Below are positions 36,847 through 45,789 of a stretch of DNA of 64,000 nt, one piece after another. Each line of letters begins with the position of its first letter. Positions within the stretch are counted from its first letter, which is position 1. The notes under the pieces were generated by a model. It ran no database searches and was not told where the DNA came from. It saw only the letters and a list, made by a program, of their open reading frames with translations. This DNA is from JACDBE01 sp963714055. GTDB lineage: Bacteria; Actinomycetota; Acidimicrobiia; Spongiisociales; UBA5794. The position numbers and the translations under genes were made by a program. The stretch lies in assembly GCA_963714055.1 (NCBI GenBank), contig OY970227.1, forward strand, positions 1,364,001 through 1,428,000, given 5' to 3'.

Positions 36847-38070
36847 ATGAGCACGGACAGCAGGATCAGCGGCGGAAGGCGGCACACCCGCGGCGTGGCC
36901 GGGGACGAGCTCCGACGCCACAACCTCGGCACGATCCTGGAGCGCCTCCACCTATCGGGCCCGGAGTCACGATCCGACCTGGTCGCCGCCACCGGGCTCA
37001 ACCGGTCGACGATCGGCGACCTCGTCGGGCAGCTCACCGATCTCGGCATGGTCGAGGAGACCGCCGACCCGGCAGCCTCCGGGCCCGGGCGTCCCTCCCC
37101 GCTCGTGCAGACCCGTCCCCAGGGCGCCACGGTCCTCGCCGTCGAGCTGGCGGTCGACTCGGTGGCGGTGGCCACCGTCGGGCTCGGCGGCCACATCTAC
37201 AACCGGCTGCGCGTCGAACGTCCCCGCGGTCACCGATCCCCGGACGAGACCGTGCTCGACGTGTCCCGGCTGGCCGAGCCGCTGCTCGATGCCCTACCGG
37301 CCCGCAAGTCCCTGGCCGGGATCGGAGTCGCCGTGGTGGGGATCACCCGGCGCTCCGACGGGTTCGTCCATCTCGCCCCCAACCTCGGGTGGCGGGCCAT
37401 CCCGCTCGGAGAGCTGTTCGCCCGGGAGCTGGCGCTCGACGTCCCGGTGATGGTGGCCAACGAAGCCGACCTCGGAGCGTGGGGCGAGTACCGCAGGGGG
37501 CATCGCCCGGTCGGGCACCTGGTGTACGTCTCCGGAGAGGTCGGTATCGGAGTCGGCGCCATCGTCGACGGCAAGCCGCTGCTGGGGGCGGCCGGTTACG
37601 CAGGCGAGGCGGGCCACATGCTGATCAACCCGGCGGGCGTCGAGTGCCGGTGCGGTGCCTCCGGTTGCTGGGAGACCGAAGCCGGGGAGGCCGCCCTGGT
37701 GCGACGCATGGGCCATAGCGACGGCGCCACCGGGCCGGCCGTGATCGACGCCTTCGCACAGCGGGCCGCGGCCGGCCACGCCCCCAGCCGTCGCGCCTTG
37801 TCACAGGTCGGCCGGTGGCTGGGCCTGGGCATCGGGAACCTGATCAACATCTTCAACCCCGAGCTGGTGGTGCTCGGCGGCCTCTACCAGCGGATCTTCT
37901 CCTCCGTCGAGGCCTCCGTGGTCGAGGCGGCGGAGCGTACCGCCCTCGCCGCTCCGCGCCAGATGGCCACCATCGCCGCCAGCGAGCTGGGCGCAGACGC
38001 CCCACTGCTCGGCGCCGCCGAGCTGGTGCTGGCGGGCGTGATCGCCGATCCGGCCCGCGCCGAGAGTTGA
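36847..38070 (+). CDS. ROK-family transcriptional regulator
   Basis: 407 residues. N-terminal winged helix-turn-helix (SRSDLVAATGLNRSTIGDLVGQL), then a ROK sugar-kinase-like domain with GIGVGAIVDGK and the zinc-binding CRCGASGCWE. Such proteins (NagC, XylR type) sense a sugar or sugar phosphate and repress uptake genes. Divergent placement beside the sugar importer makes it the probable local regulator. ATG at 36847 gives a normal N-terminus; an in-frame ATG at 36808 overlaps the presumed -10 region and is unlikely. Confidence 0.92.
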   Translation: MSTDSRISGGRRHTRGVAGDELRRHNLGTILERLHLSGPESRSDLVAATGLNRSTIGDLVGQLTDLGMVEETADPAASGPGRPSPLVQTRPQGATVLAVELAVDSVAVATVGLGGHIYNRLRVERPRGHRSPDETVLDVSRLAEPLLDALPARKSLAGIGVAVVGITRRSDGFVHLAPNLGWRAIPLGELFARELALDVPVMVANEADLGAWGEYRRGHRPVGHLVYVSGEVGIGVGAIVDGKPLLGAAGYAGEAGHMLINPAGVECRCGASGCWETEAGEAALVRRMGHSDGATGPAVIDAFAQRAAAGHAPSRRALSQVGRWLGLGIGNLINIFNPELVVLGGLYQRIFSSVEASVVEAAERTALAAPRQMATIAASELGADAPLLGAAELVLAGVIADPARAES

Positions 38071-38081
38071 AGGGGTTAGCG

Positions 38082-38150
38082 GCTGCGACATGCCCGGCGA
38101 GCAGAGCTCGCCTCCTCCCGCAGTTGGGGCCCCAACCCCATCGCGGGCCG
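38082..38150 (+). repeat. Dispersed repeat, family 2, copy 1
   Basis: A 69-base element starting GCTGCGACATGCCCGGCGAG, with two palindromes: GCGAGCAGAGCTCGC and GTTGGGGCCCCAAC, ending in CGCGGGCCGT. Other copies are at 48810-48881 and, inverted, at 54056-54130. Here it lies 11 bases after the ROK stop codon, between convergent genes. A REP-like element is likely; any role as terminator is inferred. Confidence 0.82.
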
Positions 38151-38172
38151 TCCCGTGTCCAATCGACGCAAG

Positions 38173-39168
38173 TCAGTGACGGTTGGCGTCGGCCTGGATC
38201 CGCTCGATCACGCGGAGGTTGGCAACGGCATCCTCGGGCGCGGTGGGCACCGGAATGTCGTCACGGATCGCCCGCGAGAATGCGTCGGCCTGGATGCGGT
38301 ACGGGTCGGCCACCTCGACCTCGTGGACGACGATCGCCGGCGACACCGGGGGGTCCCCTCCGGCGATGTGCAGGATCCTCGTGGGGATATCGGGCGGGAT
38401 GTTGTAGGGGATCTCCACCACCAGCCGCCCGGCGGTGCCCACCACCTCGACCCGCTGGCTCGGCTCGATCTGGGTGGAGCAGGTGAAGGTGGCGTGACGG
38501 CCGTCGAAGTCCAGGATGGCGGACGTCACCACGTCGGTCCCGAAGTCCGGGTCGTGACGGATCGCCGCCTTCACCCCCGTAGGCTCGGCGCCGAAGAGCA
38601 TCCTGGCGAGGTTCACCGGGTAGCAGCCGATGTCGAGCAGGGCACCGCCGCCGTACTCGGCGATGTTCCGGATGTTGGCCGCGTCGACATTGCGGTAGGA
38701 GAAGAACGATTGGAGTGCGACCAGCTCGCCGACGAGCCCGGCGGCCACCATCTGGCGTACCTGCACCCACAACGGATGGAGGCGGTACATGAACGCCTCC
38801 ATCAGCTTCACGTCGGCGGCGGCGCACGCCTCGACCATCGCCTCCGCCTGTGCGCTGGTGATGGCGAGGGGCTTCTCGCAGAGGACGTGCTTGCCGGCGG
38901 CGGCCGCCGCCATCGTCCACTCGGGATGGAGGTGGTTGGGCAACGGGATGTACACCGCTTCGACCTCGGGGTCGTCGAGCAGGGCCTGGTAGGAGCCGTG
39001 GGCGCCCGGGATCCCCAGGGACGACGCGACGGCTTCGGCCTGCGCCTGCGAACGGGAGGCGATGGCGACCACCCGGCTCTCCGTGGAGGGCCGCATCGCC
39101 GGGATCACCTTCTCGACGCCGATGTGCGCCGTGCCCAGCACGCCCCAACGGACTGGTTCGCTCGTCAT
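38173..39168 (-). CDS. Gfo/Idh/MocA-family oxidoreductase
   Basis: 331 residues. N-terminal NAD(P) Rossmann domain (WGVLGTAHIGVEKVIPAM, VYIPLPNHLHPEW), the catalytic GKHVLCEKPLAI with Lys, and the C-terminal GFO/IDH domain (GGGALLDIGCYPVNLARMLFG with its His-equivalent Tyr region). Family members oxidise sugars or inositols with NAD(P). ATG at 39168 was preferred over GTG at 39180 because GAGGTGG is at the better distance. Convergent with the ROK regulator, so it may belong to the same sugar regulon; substrate unknown. Confidence 0.9.
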   Translation of the reverse strand: MTSEPVRWGVLGTAHIGVEKVIPAMRPSTESRVVAIASRSQAQAEAVASSLGIPGAHGSYQALLDDPEVEAVYIPLPNHLHPEWTMAAAAAGKHVLCEKPLAITSAQAEAMVEACAAADVKLMEAFMYRLHPLWVQVRQMVAAGLVGELVALQSFFSYRNVDAANIRNIAEYGGGALLDIGCYPVNLARMLFGAEPTGVKAAIRHDPDFGTDVVTSAILDFDGRHATFTCSTQIEPSQRVEVVGTAGRLVVEIPYNIPPDIPTRILHIAGGDPPVSPAIVVHEVEVADPYRIQADAFSRAIRDDIPVPTAPEDAVANLRVIERIQADANRH

Positions 39169-39242
39169 GGCTCGGGCCACCTCACCCTCGGTCGACGTGT
39201 GGCGGTGACGCTACCGGGTGGCGGCCCGGGGCGGGCAGACCC

Positions 39243-40915
39243 GTGAAGCCGCCGGCCGGGGAGACAGGGGGCGGGGCAGGCTGGCTCCTCGCCGGGCTCG
39301 CCGCCGGGGCCATCGGCATGCTGGCGGTCAGCCTTCGGCCTCGCCGGCCTGTTCCGGGAGACTGCACCGACGCCGGCCGGCGCCCCCCGCTTCGTCGAGG
39401 AGACGGCGACGGCCGGGGTCGAGCACGTCTACGACGGGGAGTTCGACTTCTTCGTGGGCGGCGGGGTGGCGGTGTTCGACTGTGACGACGACGGGAGGCA
39501 GGACCTGTACCTGGCCGGCGGGGTCAACCCGGCGGCGCTCTATCGCAACGGCAGCGCAAGCGGCGGAGCGCTCCGCTTCACCCCCGAGCCCGATCCGGTC
39601 ACCGGGCTCACCGAGGTCACCGGCGCCTACCCGATCGACGTCGACGGAGACGGGATCACCGACCTCGCCGTGCTCCGCCATGGCGAGAACGTCATGCTCC
39701 GGGGCATGGGCGACTGCCGGTTCGAGCGGGCCAACGAGGCCTGGGGTGTCGACGGCGGTGACGCACTGGACCGTCGCCTTCAGCGCCACCTGGGAGGACG
39801 AGGACGCTCTCCCCACCCTGGCATTCGGCAACTACCTGGCCGAGGACGGCCGGCAAACCGGCCAGTGCGCCGACCACGTGATGTTCCGGTCGGGAAGCGC
39901 CGCCTACGGCGACGGGATCACGCTGAGCCCCGGCTGGTGCACCCTGTCGCTCCTGTTCAGCGACTGGGATCGATCGGGCCGGCGCGACCTGCGGATGACC
40001 AACGACCGCCACTACTACTCCGACGGGGAGGAGCAGCTGTGGCGGGTCGACCCCGGCGCCCCGCCCCGGCCATGGACGCTCGAGGAGGGTTGGCAGACGA
40101 TGCAGATCTGGGGCATGGGCATCGCCAGCCATGACCTCTCCGGCGACGGGAAGCCCGAGGTGTTCCTCACCAGCCAGGGTGACAACAGGCTGCAGCAACT
40201 CGTCGATGGGGCGACCGGTCCCGAGTACGGCGACATCGCCTTCGCCAGCGGGGTTACGGCGCACCGCCCGTTCGTGGGCGACACCGTGCTCCCGTCGACC
40301 GCCTGGCACGCCGAGTTCCAGGACGTCAACAACGACACCTATGTCGACCTGTTCGTCGCCAAGGGCAACGTCGAGGCGCAGCCCGACTTCGCCGCCGAAG
40401 ACCCGAGCAACCTTCTCCTCGGCAGACCCGACGGGACCTTCGTCGAGGGGGCGGAGGATGCCGGGATCCTGAACTTCGGCCGGGCCCGGGGGGCGGCGCT
40501 GGCCGACTTCAACCTGGACGGCCTGCTCGACCTGGTGGTGGTCAACCGCCGTGAGAACGTCAGGCTGTGGCGGAACGTCGGGTCCGGCGACTCGGCGGTT
40601 GCGACGCCGATGGGCCGCTGGGTGGCGGTGCGGCTCGAGCAGCCCGGCGCCAACCGCGACGCTATCGGCGCCTGGGTCGAAGTCCGTGCCGGTGGCCGTA
40701 CGATCGAGCGCGAGGTGACCATAGGTGGCGGCCATGCCGGCGGGCAGCTCGGTTGGATCCACTTCGGCCTGGGCGGTGCCGGCGAGGCCGAGATCAGGGT
40801 GCGGTGGCCCGACGGCGACGTCGGGCCGTGGATGACGGTGCCGGCCGACCGTTTCGCCGTCATCGACCGATCGTCGACCGAGGCCCGGCTGTGGGCCCCG
40901 CCCGCCGAGGAGTGA
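39243..40915 (+). CDS. CRTAC1/ASPIC-UnbV family protein with FG-GAP repeats (two frameshifts)
   Basis: About 556 residues after repair. Hydrophobic N-terminal anchor (GWLLAGLAAGAIGMLAV), FG-GAP/VCBS blade motifs binding Ca (FDCDDDGRQDLYLAG, DVDGDGITDLAVLRHG, DFNLDGLLDLVVVN), and a C-terminal ASPIC/UnbV domain (GAWVEVRAGGRTIEREVTIGGG). One extra base lies near 39330 and another at 39766 (GACGCA-C-TGGACC); removing the second restores GDAWTVAFSATWED. Proteins of this kind are called UnbV/E4 in enediyne clusters but are widespread elsewhere. GTG at 39243 is the likely start. Secreted or surface-located. Confidence 0.82.
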
Positions 40916-40919
40916 GCAC

Positions 40920-42290
40920 ATGCCGGCACGACTGAGCCCGGTGGACCTGCCCGACTTCGGGATGCCGACCGAGATGCCCCGGATCCCGGCCGAGGTGCAC
41001 TCCGCCAGGATGGAACGGCTGCGCGACCGGGCGCACGACGCCGGCTACGACGCGCTGGTGGTGTACGCCGACCGTGAGCACAGCGCCAACCTGTCGTATC
41101 TCACCGGGTTCGACCCGCGGTTCGAGGAGGCGGCGCTGGTGCTCGGCCCGTCTGGCGAGCCTGCCGTGCTGGTCGGCAACGAGTGCTACGGGATGGCCGG
41201 GGCCGCCCCGGTCGCCATGAGGCGACACCTCTACCAGGACTTCAGCCTCCCCGGCCAGCCCAGGGACCGTTCCCGACCCATCGGGGAGATCTTCGCCGAT
41301 GAGGGAATCCGCCCCGACCACCGGGTCGGTGTCGTCGGCTGGAAGGAGCTCGCCGATCGGCGGCGGATCGACGCCCCCGCCTTCATCGTCGACGAGCTGC
41401 GGCGAGCGACCGAGCCGGGCGGGGTCGTCGAGAACGCCACCCACCTGCTCACCGGCGCCGCCGACGGTTTGCGGGTGATCAACGAGGTCGAGCAGCTCGC
41501 CTGCTTCGAGTACGCCGCCTGCCACACCTCCCAGGGGGTGCGACGCCTGATGTTCGAGCTCGAGCCGGGGATGACGGAACAGCAGGCGGTCCGCCTGCTC
41601 GAGTGGAACGGCATGCCGCTGTCGTGTCACCTGATGCTGACCGCCGGGCCGCGGGCGTCGCTGGGCCTGCTCAGCCCGGAGGACCGCCCCATCGCCCGTG
41701 GCGACCGGTTCACCGTCGCCTTCGGTGTCTGGGGGGCGTTGAACTGCCGGGCCGGGTTCGTGGTCGGCGGCGAAGGACGAGCTGCCCGCCGGGATCGCCG
41801 ACTACGTCCCCCGGCTCGTCGGCCCCTACTTCGAGGCAGTGGTCGAGTGGTACCGGGCGCTTCGCATCGGCCAGACCGGGGGCGTCCTGCAGGAGATCGT
41901 CGACCGCCGCCTCGGCGACCCCTTCTTCGGCATCTTCCTCAACCCGGGGCACCAGATCCACCTCGACGAGTGGGTCAACTCGCCGGTGGCGCCCGGGTCC
42001 GAGGTCGAGTTGCGGTCGGGCATGGCACTGCAGGTCGACATCATCCCGGCGACCGGCACCGACTACTTCACCACCAACATCGAGGACGGCGTCGCCCTGG
42101 CCGACGAGAGCCTGCGCGCCCGGTTCGCCACCGCCTACCCCGAGGCGTGGGAGCGGATCGGGCGCGCCGCGACTTCATGTCGGGGGTGCTCGGCATCGAC
42201 CTGCACCCCGACGTGCTCCCCTTCTCCAACATCCCCGCCTACCTCCCGCCGTTCCTACTGGCCCCCGACCGGGCGATGATCGCCGGCTGA
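40920..42290 (+). CDS. M24-like (Xaa-Pro aminopeptidase fold) protein with altered metal site (frameshifted)
   Basis: About 455 residues after repair. The N-terminal creatinase-like domain (YDALVVYADREHSANLSYLTGFDPRF) and a pita-bread C-terminal domain are seen. The usual Asp pair (ID-G...SD-TR) is absent: the strand reads GDRFTVAFGVWGALNCRAGFV. The His loop reads LNPGHQIHLDEW, and the final segment TTNIEDGVAL keeps Glu; so dinuclear metal binding is doubtful. Frame changes at about 41772 (one extra base) and 42168 (two extra or one missing). Starts 4 bases after the CRTAC1 stop, so the two are cotranscribed. Confidence 0.75.
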   Translation: MPARLSPVDLPDFGMPTEMPRIPAEVHSARMERLRDRAHDAGYDALVVYADREHSANLSYLTGFDPRFEEAALVLGPSGEPAVLVGNECYGMAGAAPVAMRRHLYQDFSLPGQPRDRSRPIGEIFADEGIRPDHRVGVVGWKELADRRRIDAPAFIVDELRRATEPGGVVENATHLLTGAADGLRVINEVEQLACFEYAACHTSQGVRRLMFELEPGMTEQQAVRLLEWNGMPLSCHLMLTAGPRASLGLLSPEDRPIARGDRFTVAFGVWGALNCRAGFVVGGEGRAARRDRRLRPPARRPLLRGSGRVVPGASHRPDRGRPAGDRRPPPRRPLLRHLPQPGAPDPPRRVGQLAGGARVRGRVAVGHGTAGRHHPGDRHRLLHHQHRGRRRPGRREPARPVRHRLPRGVGADRARRDFMSGVLGIDLHPDVLPFSNIPAYLPPFLLAPDRAMIAG

Positions 42291-42319
42291 GCGCGGCGTC
42301 GGGCGTCGGGCCGGGCTCG

Positions 42320-43894
42320 TCACCCGTCGATCTCGTCGACGATCAGCCAGCGATCGCCGGTGGCCTGGTTGAGGACGAAGGTGGTGGAGAAGGGCACCGT
42401 CACCCGGCCCGTCTCGGCACCGGCCTCGTCGAAGGTCACGCTCTCGATCGTGCCGGTGGCGTCGAACCCGAGGCTGGCGCCCAGCTGGCTGTCCGCCCCG
42501 TGGACGGGCCGGAGGCGGAGCGAGTCGAACCGATACGTCTCCACCACCCGTCGTTTGGCGACGGCGTCCTGCTCGATGCGGCGTTCCATGGCGATCAGGC
42601 GCGGCCCGTGGTTCACCGCCCGCAGCAGGCTGGGGTCGGACTCTCTCCGGGCGGCGGCCTCCACCGCCAGGTTCTCCGCCAGCGTCACCGCCAGCGCCCC
42701 GGCCGAGCCGGACACGTCGGCGTTGAGCTCGAACACCTCGTCGGCCACGACGACATCGGGGAGGGTCGTCGGGTCGACCTCGGCGGCGGCCTCCGGGAAC
42801 GAGCCGTCGACCGGACTGTTGGCGGCCGTCGCCGCCGTGGGCCGCGCCGGCCACCCGGCGACGACGATCACCACCGGGATCACGACGGCCGCCACCCCGA
42901 GCACGGCACCGCGGCCGAAGACCCGCCACCGCCCGCTGGTGCCGCTGGGCGTGGTGGTGAGCGCGGCCCATCCCCAGCCGGGGGCGACCAGCCGGTCGAA
43001 CACGGTGCGCAGCGGGCTCATCAGCGCCAGCCCGGCCAGCAAGCCGACCTTGGCACCGAACTCGGTCGTCTGCGGCGCCATCAGCGCGGTGCTCAGCACG
43101 GCGATCCCGGCGGCGAACAGGACCCGGGCGGCGCCCCCGGTGGGGATCGTCTTCGGGTCCGTGATCATGAAGAAGAGGAAGATGAGGACCTCGGGCGAGG
43201 TCACCACCACCCACCAGAACGACGGGCCGCAGACCGGGCCCAGCGCCCAGGCGGCGGTGATGCAGTGCCCGCTGGCCGCCAGCACTCCGAGCCCGGCGGC
43301 CAGGGCGAACCAGAAGGTCCCCGCCATCGCCAGCAGGCCCAGCCGGGACGTGATCAACAGGCCACCGACGAGGATCACCGCGTAGGCCAGGATCAGCCAG
43401 CCATCGAGCGGCCCCCACCAGAAGTCCAGCGGCTCGATCCGGCCGCTCCCCAACAGGACGAAGGCCGCCACCAGGCCGATGTTCGACGGGTTGAACACGT
43501 GGCTGCCCCGGTAGCGGATCGTGTACTTGGTGACCAGCGACAGGCCTGCCACCAGGGCGAAGACGTGCCAGTCGACCCAGGTCCAGTGGTCCCCCGGCTC
43601 GGTGGCCACCGAGCGCAGGATGAGGGCGACGCCGCTGCCGGTGAGCATGGCGCTGGCCGGCCACACGAGGGTGCCCGACCGGCGCACGGTGTACACCACC
43701 TCGATGACGGCACAGGTGAAGATCGCCGACAGGATCTGCGGCACCGACACGGCGAAGCCGAGCGCCACCTGCCCGAGAACGTGGATGGTGATGATCACCG
43801 CCGCCAGATGCAGCCGTGGATCGCGCAGGCTGGGCAGGACCACCGGGTAGCTCCGGGCGCCGAGTCGCAGCGTGGGGAGGTCTGCGGTGGTCAA
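42320..43894 (-). CDS. Integral membrane protein related to NqrB/RnfD and UnbU (E5)
   Basis: 524 residues. About ten helices come first, including HVFNPSNIGLVAAFVLLGSG, the conserved stretch of the NqrB/RnfD family where Ser/Thr carries flavin, and FFMITDPKTIPTGG, another family block. A 150-residue soluble extension follows (DVVVADEVFELNAD, RRVVETYRFDSLRLRP). The UnbU/E5 proteins paired with UnbV in enediyne clusters share this layout. Start TTG at 43894 overlaps the proline dehydrogenase stop by four bases (TTGA). It may take part in membrane electron transfer; not shown. Confidence 0.72.
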   Translation of the reverse strand: MTTADLPTLRLGARSYPVVLPSLRDPRLHLAAVIITIHVLGQVALGFAVSVPQILSAIFTCAVIEVVYTVRRSGTLVWPASAMLTGSGVALILRSVATEPGDHWTWVDWHVFALVAGLSLVTKYTIRYRGSHVFNPSNIGLVAAFVLLGSGRIEPLDFWWGPLDGWLILAYAVILVGGLLITSRLGLLAMAGTFWFALAAGLGVLAASGHCITAAWALGPVCGPSFWWVVVTSPEVLIFLFFMITDPKTIPTGGAARVLFAAGIAVLSTALMAPQTTEFGAKVGLLAGLALMSPLRTVFDRLVAPGWGWAALTTTPSGTSGRWRVFGRGAVLGVAAVVIPVVIVVAGWPARPTAATAANSPVDGSFPEAAAEVDPTTLPDVVVADEVFELNADVSGSAGALAVTLAENLAVEAAARRESDPSLLRAVNHGPRLIAMERRIEQDAVAKRRVVETYRFDSLRLRPVHGADSQLGASLGFDATGTIESVTFDEAGAETGRVTVPFSTTFVLNQATGDRWLIVDEIDG

Positions 43895-44805
43895 TTCTTC
43901 CCCGTCACCGCCCGGACGAAGAACCACAGGTTGGCCGGGCGCTCCGCCATCCGGCGGGTGAGGTACGGGTACCAGGCGACGCCGTAGGGCACGTAGATGC
44001 GGAGCGTGAGACCGTCGACGAGCAGCTGGTCCTGCAGGTTGGGGCGCACCCCGTACAGCATTTGCAGCTCGTGGTAGGCATGACGCTGCAGGCCGAGGCT
44101 GCGGGCGAGATGGATGCGAGCATCGTCGTGGGTGGCCACCGCCGGTCTGACGTTCTCTGCCGCCATCAGGGTCTGGAGGAGCCGGTCGAAGTTGGCATCG
44201 ACCTCGGACCGGGACTGGAAGGCGATGTTGTCCGGCTCGGCATAGGCGCCCTTGCACAACCTGATGTGCCCGTCGAGCGGCATGATCCGGTCCAGGTCGG
44301 CGGCGGTTCGGTGAAGACACGCCTGGACGGCGATCCCTACGTTGCCCCGACGCCGCTGGGCGTCTTCGTAGATGTCGATGGTGCGCCCGGTGTGCTCGCT
44401 CTCCTCCATGTCGACGGTCACCGACGTGCCACAGGTCGACGCCCGGGCGGCGAGGGCGTCGAGCGACTCGGCGGCCAGGTCGTCGTCGAAGCCGAGCCCG
44501 AGTTGGGTCAGCTTGATCGAGATGTTCGAGTCGAGCCCGTCGGCGTCGATCCGGTCGAGACAGGCCAGGTAGTCGTCCCGGGCGGCGAGCGCCTGGCCCC
44601 GATCGGTGACGTGCTCGCCGAGGTGGTCGAGCGACACCCGCGCCCCCTTGGCGTTCAAGGCGGCGGCGGCGACGGCGGCCTGATCGAGGGTCTCACCGGC
44701 GACGAAGCGGGTGGACACGGCGCGCCCCGGGCCGGTCTCACAGAACAACTTCCTGACCGGGCCGAGATCGGTCACCGCCAGCAGCGAGCGCCCGATCGGG
44801 TTCAT
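43891..44805 (-). CDS. Proline dehydrogenase
   Basis: 304 residues. An FAD-containing TIM barrel that oxidises L-proline to pyrroline-5-carboxylate and passes electrons to quinone. Seen: SIKLTQLGLGFDDDLAAE, VTVDMEESEHTG, RLCKGAYAEPDNIAF, and YVPYGVAWYPYLTRRMAERPANLWF. The single-function bacterial PRODH is normally about 300 residues. ATG at 44805 lies 3 bases after the proC stop and its own stop overlaps the NqrB-like gene, so all three genes are one operon. Confidence 0.95.
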   Translation of the reverse strand: MNPIGRSLLAVTDLGPVRKLFCETGPGRAVSTRFVAGETLDQAAVAAAALNAKGARVSLDHLGEHVTDRGQALAARDDYLACLDRIDADGLDSNISIKLTQLGLGFDDDLAAESLDALAARASTCGTSVTVDMEESEHTGRTIDIYEDAQRRRGNVGIAVQACLHRTAADLDRIMPLDGHIRLCKGAYAEPDNIAFQSRSEVDANFDRLLQTLMAAENVRPAVATHDDARIHLARSLGLQRHAYHELQMLYGVRPNLQDQLLVDGLTLRIYVPYGVAWYPYLTRRMAERPANLWFFVRAVTGKN

Positions 44806-44808
44806 CGC

Positions 44809-45636
44809 TCAGACCGGCGGGTCCTGGGCCACCGCCTCCTGGCCCAGCTCGCGGGAGCGGGACGCCGCCGCCCGCACCGCATCCTCGACCAGGGCGCGGA
44901 AACCGCCGTCCTCGAGGGTGTGCATCGCCGAGGCGGTGGTCCCACCCGGGGAGGTGACCTCGGCCCGCAGCCGGAATGCGCTCTTCGGGCTGGTGGCGAG
45001 CAGGATGCCTGCGCCCCGCACCGTCTGCAGGACGAGCTTCTCGGCAGCGTGGTGAGGCAGCCCTTCGCGGATGGCGGCCTCGGTCAGCGCCTCGGCGAGC
45101 AGGAACACGTAGGCGGGGCCCGTGCCGGAAACCGCGGTGACGGCGTCGAGCAGGTCCTCGGAAAGGTTGATGGTCTGCCCGACCGCGGAGAGCACGGCGG
45201 CGGCGCGCTCCAGCGCCTCGGCGTCGACCTCGGCCCCCCCGCAGTACGCCGTCATCCCCTCGTCGACGGCGGCCGGGGTGTTCGGCATCGAGCGGACCAC
45301 TGCCAGGCCGGGGAACCGGCGTTCGAAGACCGCGATGGGGACGCCCGCAGCCAGCGAGATGAGGAGCTGCGGGGGTGCCACCGCGTCGGCGATCTGGTCG
45401 AGGAGGGCGGGCACGTCCTTCGGCTTGACCGCCGCCACGACCACATCCCGACCGCTCGCCGCCGCCGCCGGGTCGAGCACGACCGAGACCCCGGTGAGCC
45501 GCTCCGTCTCCGACGCCCGCTCGGGTCGTCGCGCCGCCATCACCACGTCGCCGGGATCCCAACCGGCGCGCAGCAGCCCCTCGGCGAGGATGGTCCCCAT
45601 CGAGCCGGCCCCGAGAATGGCGACGGAAGGGTGCAC
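44809..45636 (-). CDS. proC: Pyrroline-5-carboxylate reductase
   Basis: 275 residues. Rossmann motif AILGAGSMGTILAEG, VSGTGPAYVFLLAEAL and the ProC signature SPGGTTASAMHTLE. It makes proline from P5C with NAD(P)H, the reverse sense of the enzyme encoded next to it. GTG at 45636 was chosen because TATCAT (45644-45649, minus strand) sits 7 bases upstream, a leaderless start. First gene of the proC - PRODH - NqrB-like operon. Confidence 0.95.
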   Translation of the reverse strand: MHPSVAILGAGSMGTILAEGLLRAGWDPGDVVMAARRPERASETERLTGVSVVLDPAAAASGRDVVVAAVKPKDVPALLDQIADAVAPPQLLISLAAGVPIAVFERRFPGLAVVRSMPNTPAAVDEGMTAYCGGAEVDAEALERAAAVLSAVGQTINLSEDLLDAVTAVSGTGPAYVFLLAEALTEAAIREGLPHHAAEKLVLQTVRGAGILLATSPKSAFRLRAEVTSPGGTTASAMHTLEDGGFRALVEDAVRAAASRSRELGQEAVAQDPPV

Positions 45637-45789
45637 GGCGGCGATGATAAGCCCCCACGGTGCCGGCGACGAAGGTGCGGATCGGCCATGCGGAACTCCA
45701 CAGACGGCGATCCCGACGTCGGGCTCGGCGTCGGGCTCGGCGGTCGACGGCCAGGCCCCCCGCCTCAGCCGAGCGTCTCGGTCGAGCGG

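Noticed and set aside
39243..44805. Enediyne biosynthesis gene cluster
   Set aside because: UnbV- and UnbU-like proteins occur, but no enediyne polyketide synthase, thioesterase partner or tailoring genes are in the window.
45688..45789. Longer start for the MenH-like hydrolase
   Set aside because: The added 34 residues are Gly/Pro-rich and lie outside the hydrolase fold; the shorter start is preferred, though without strong ribosome site evidence.
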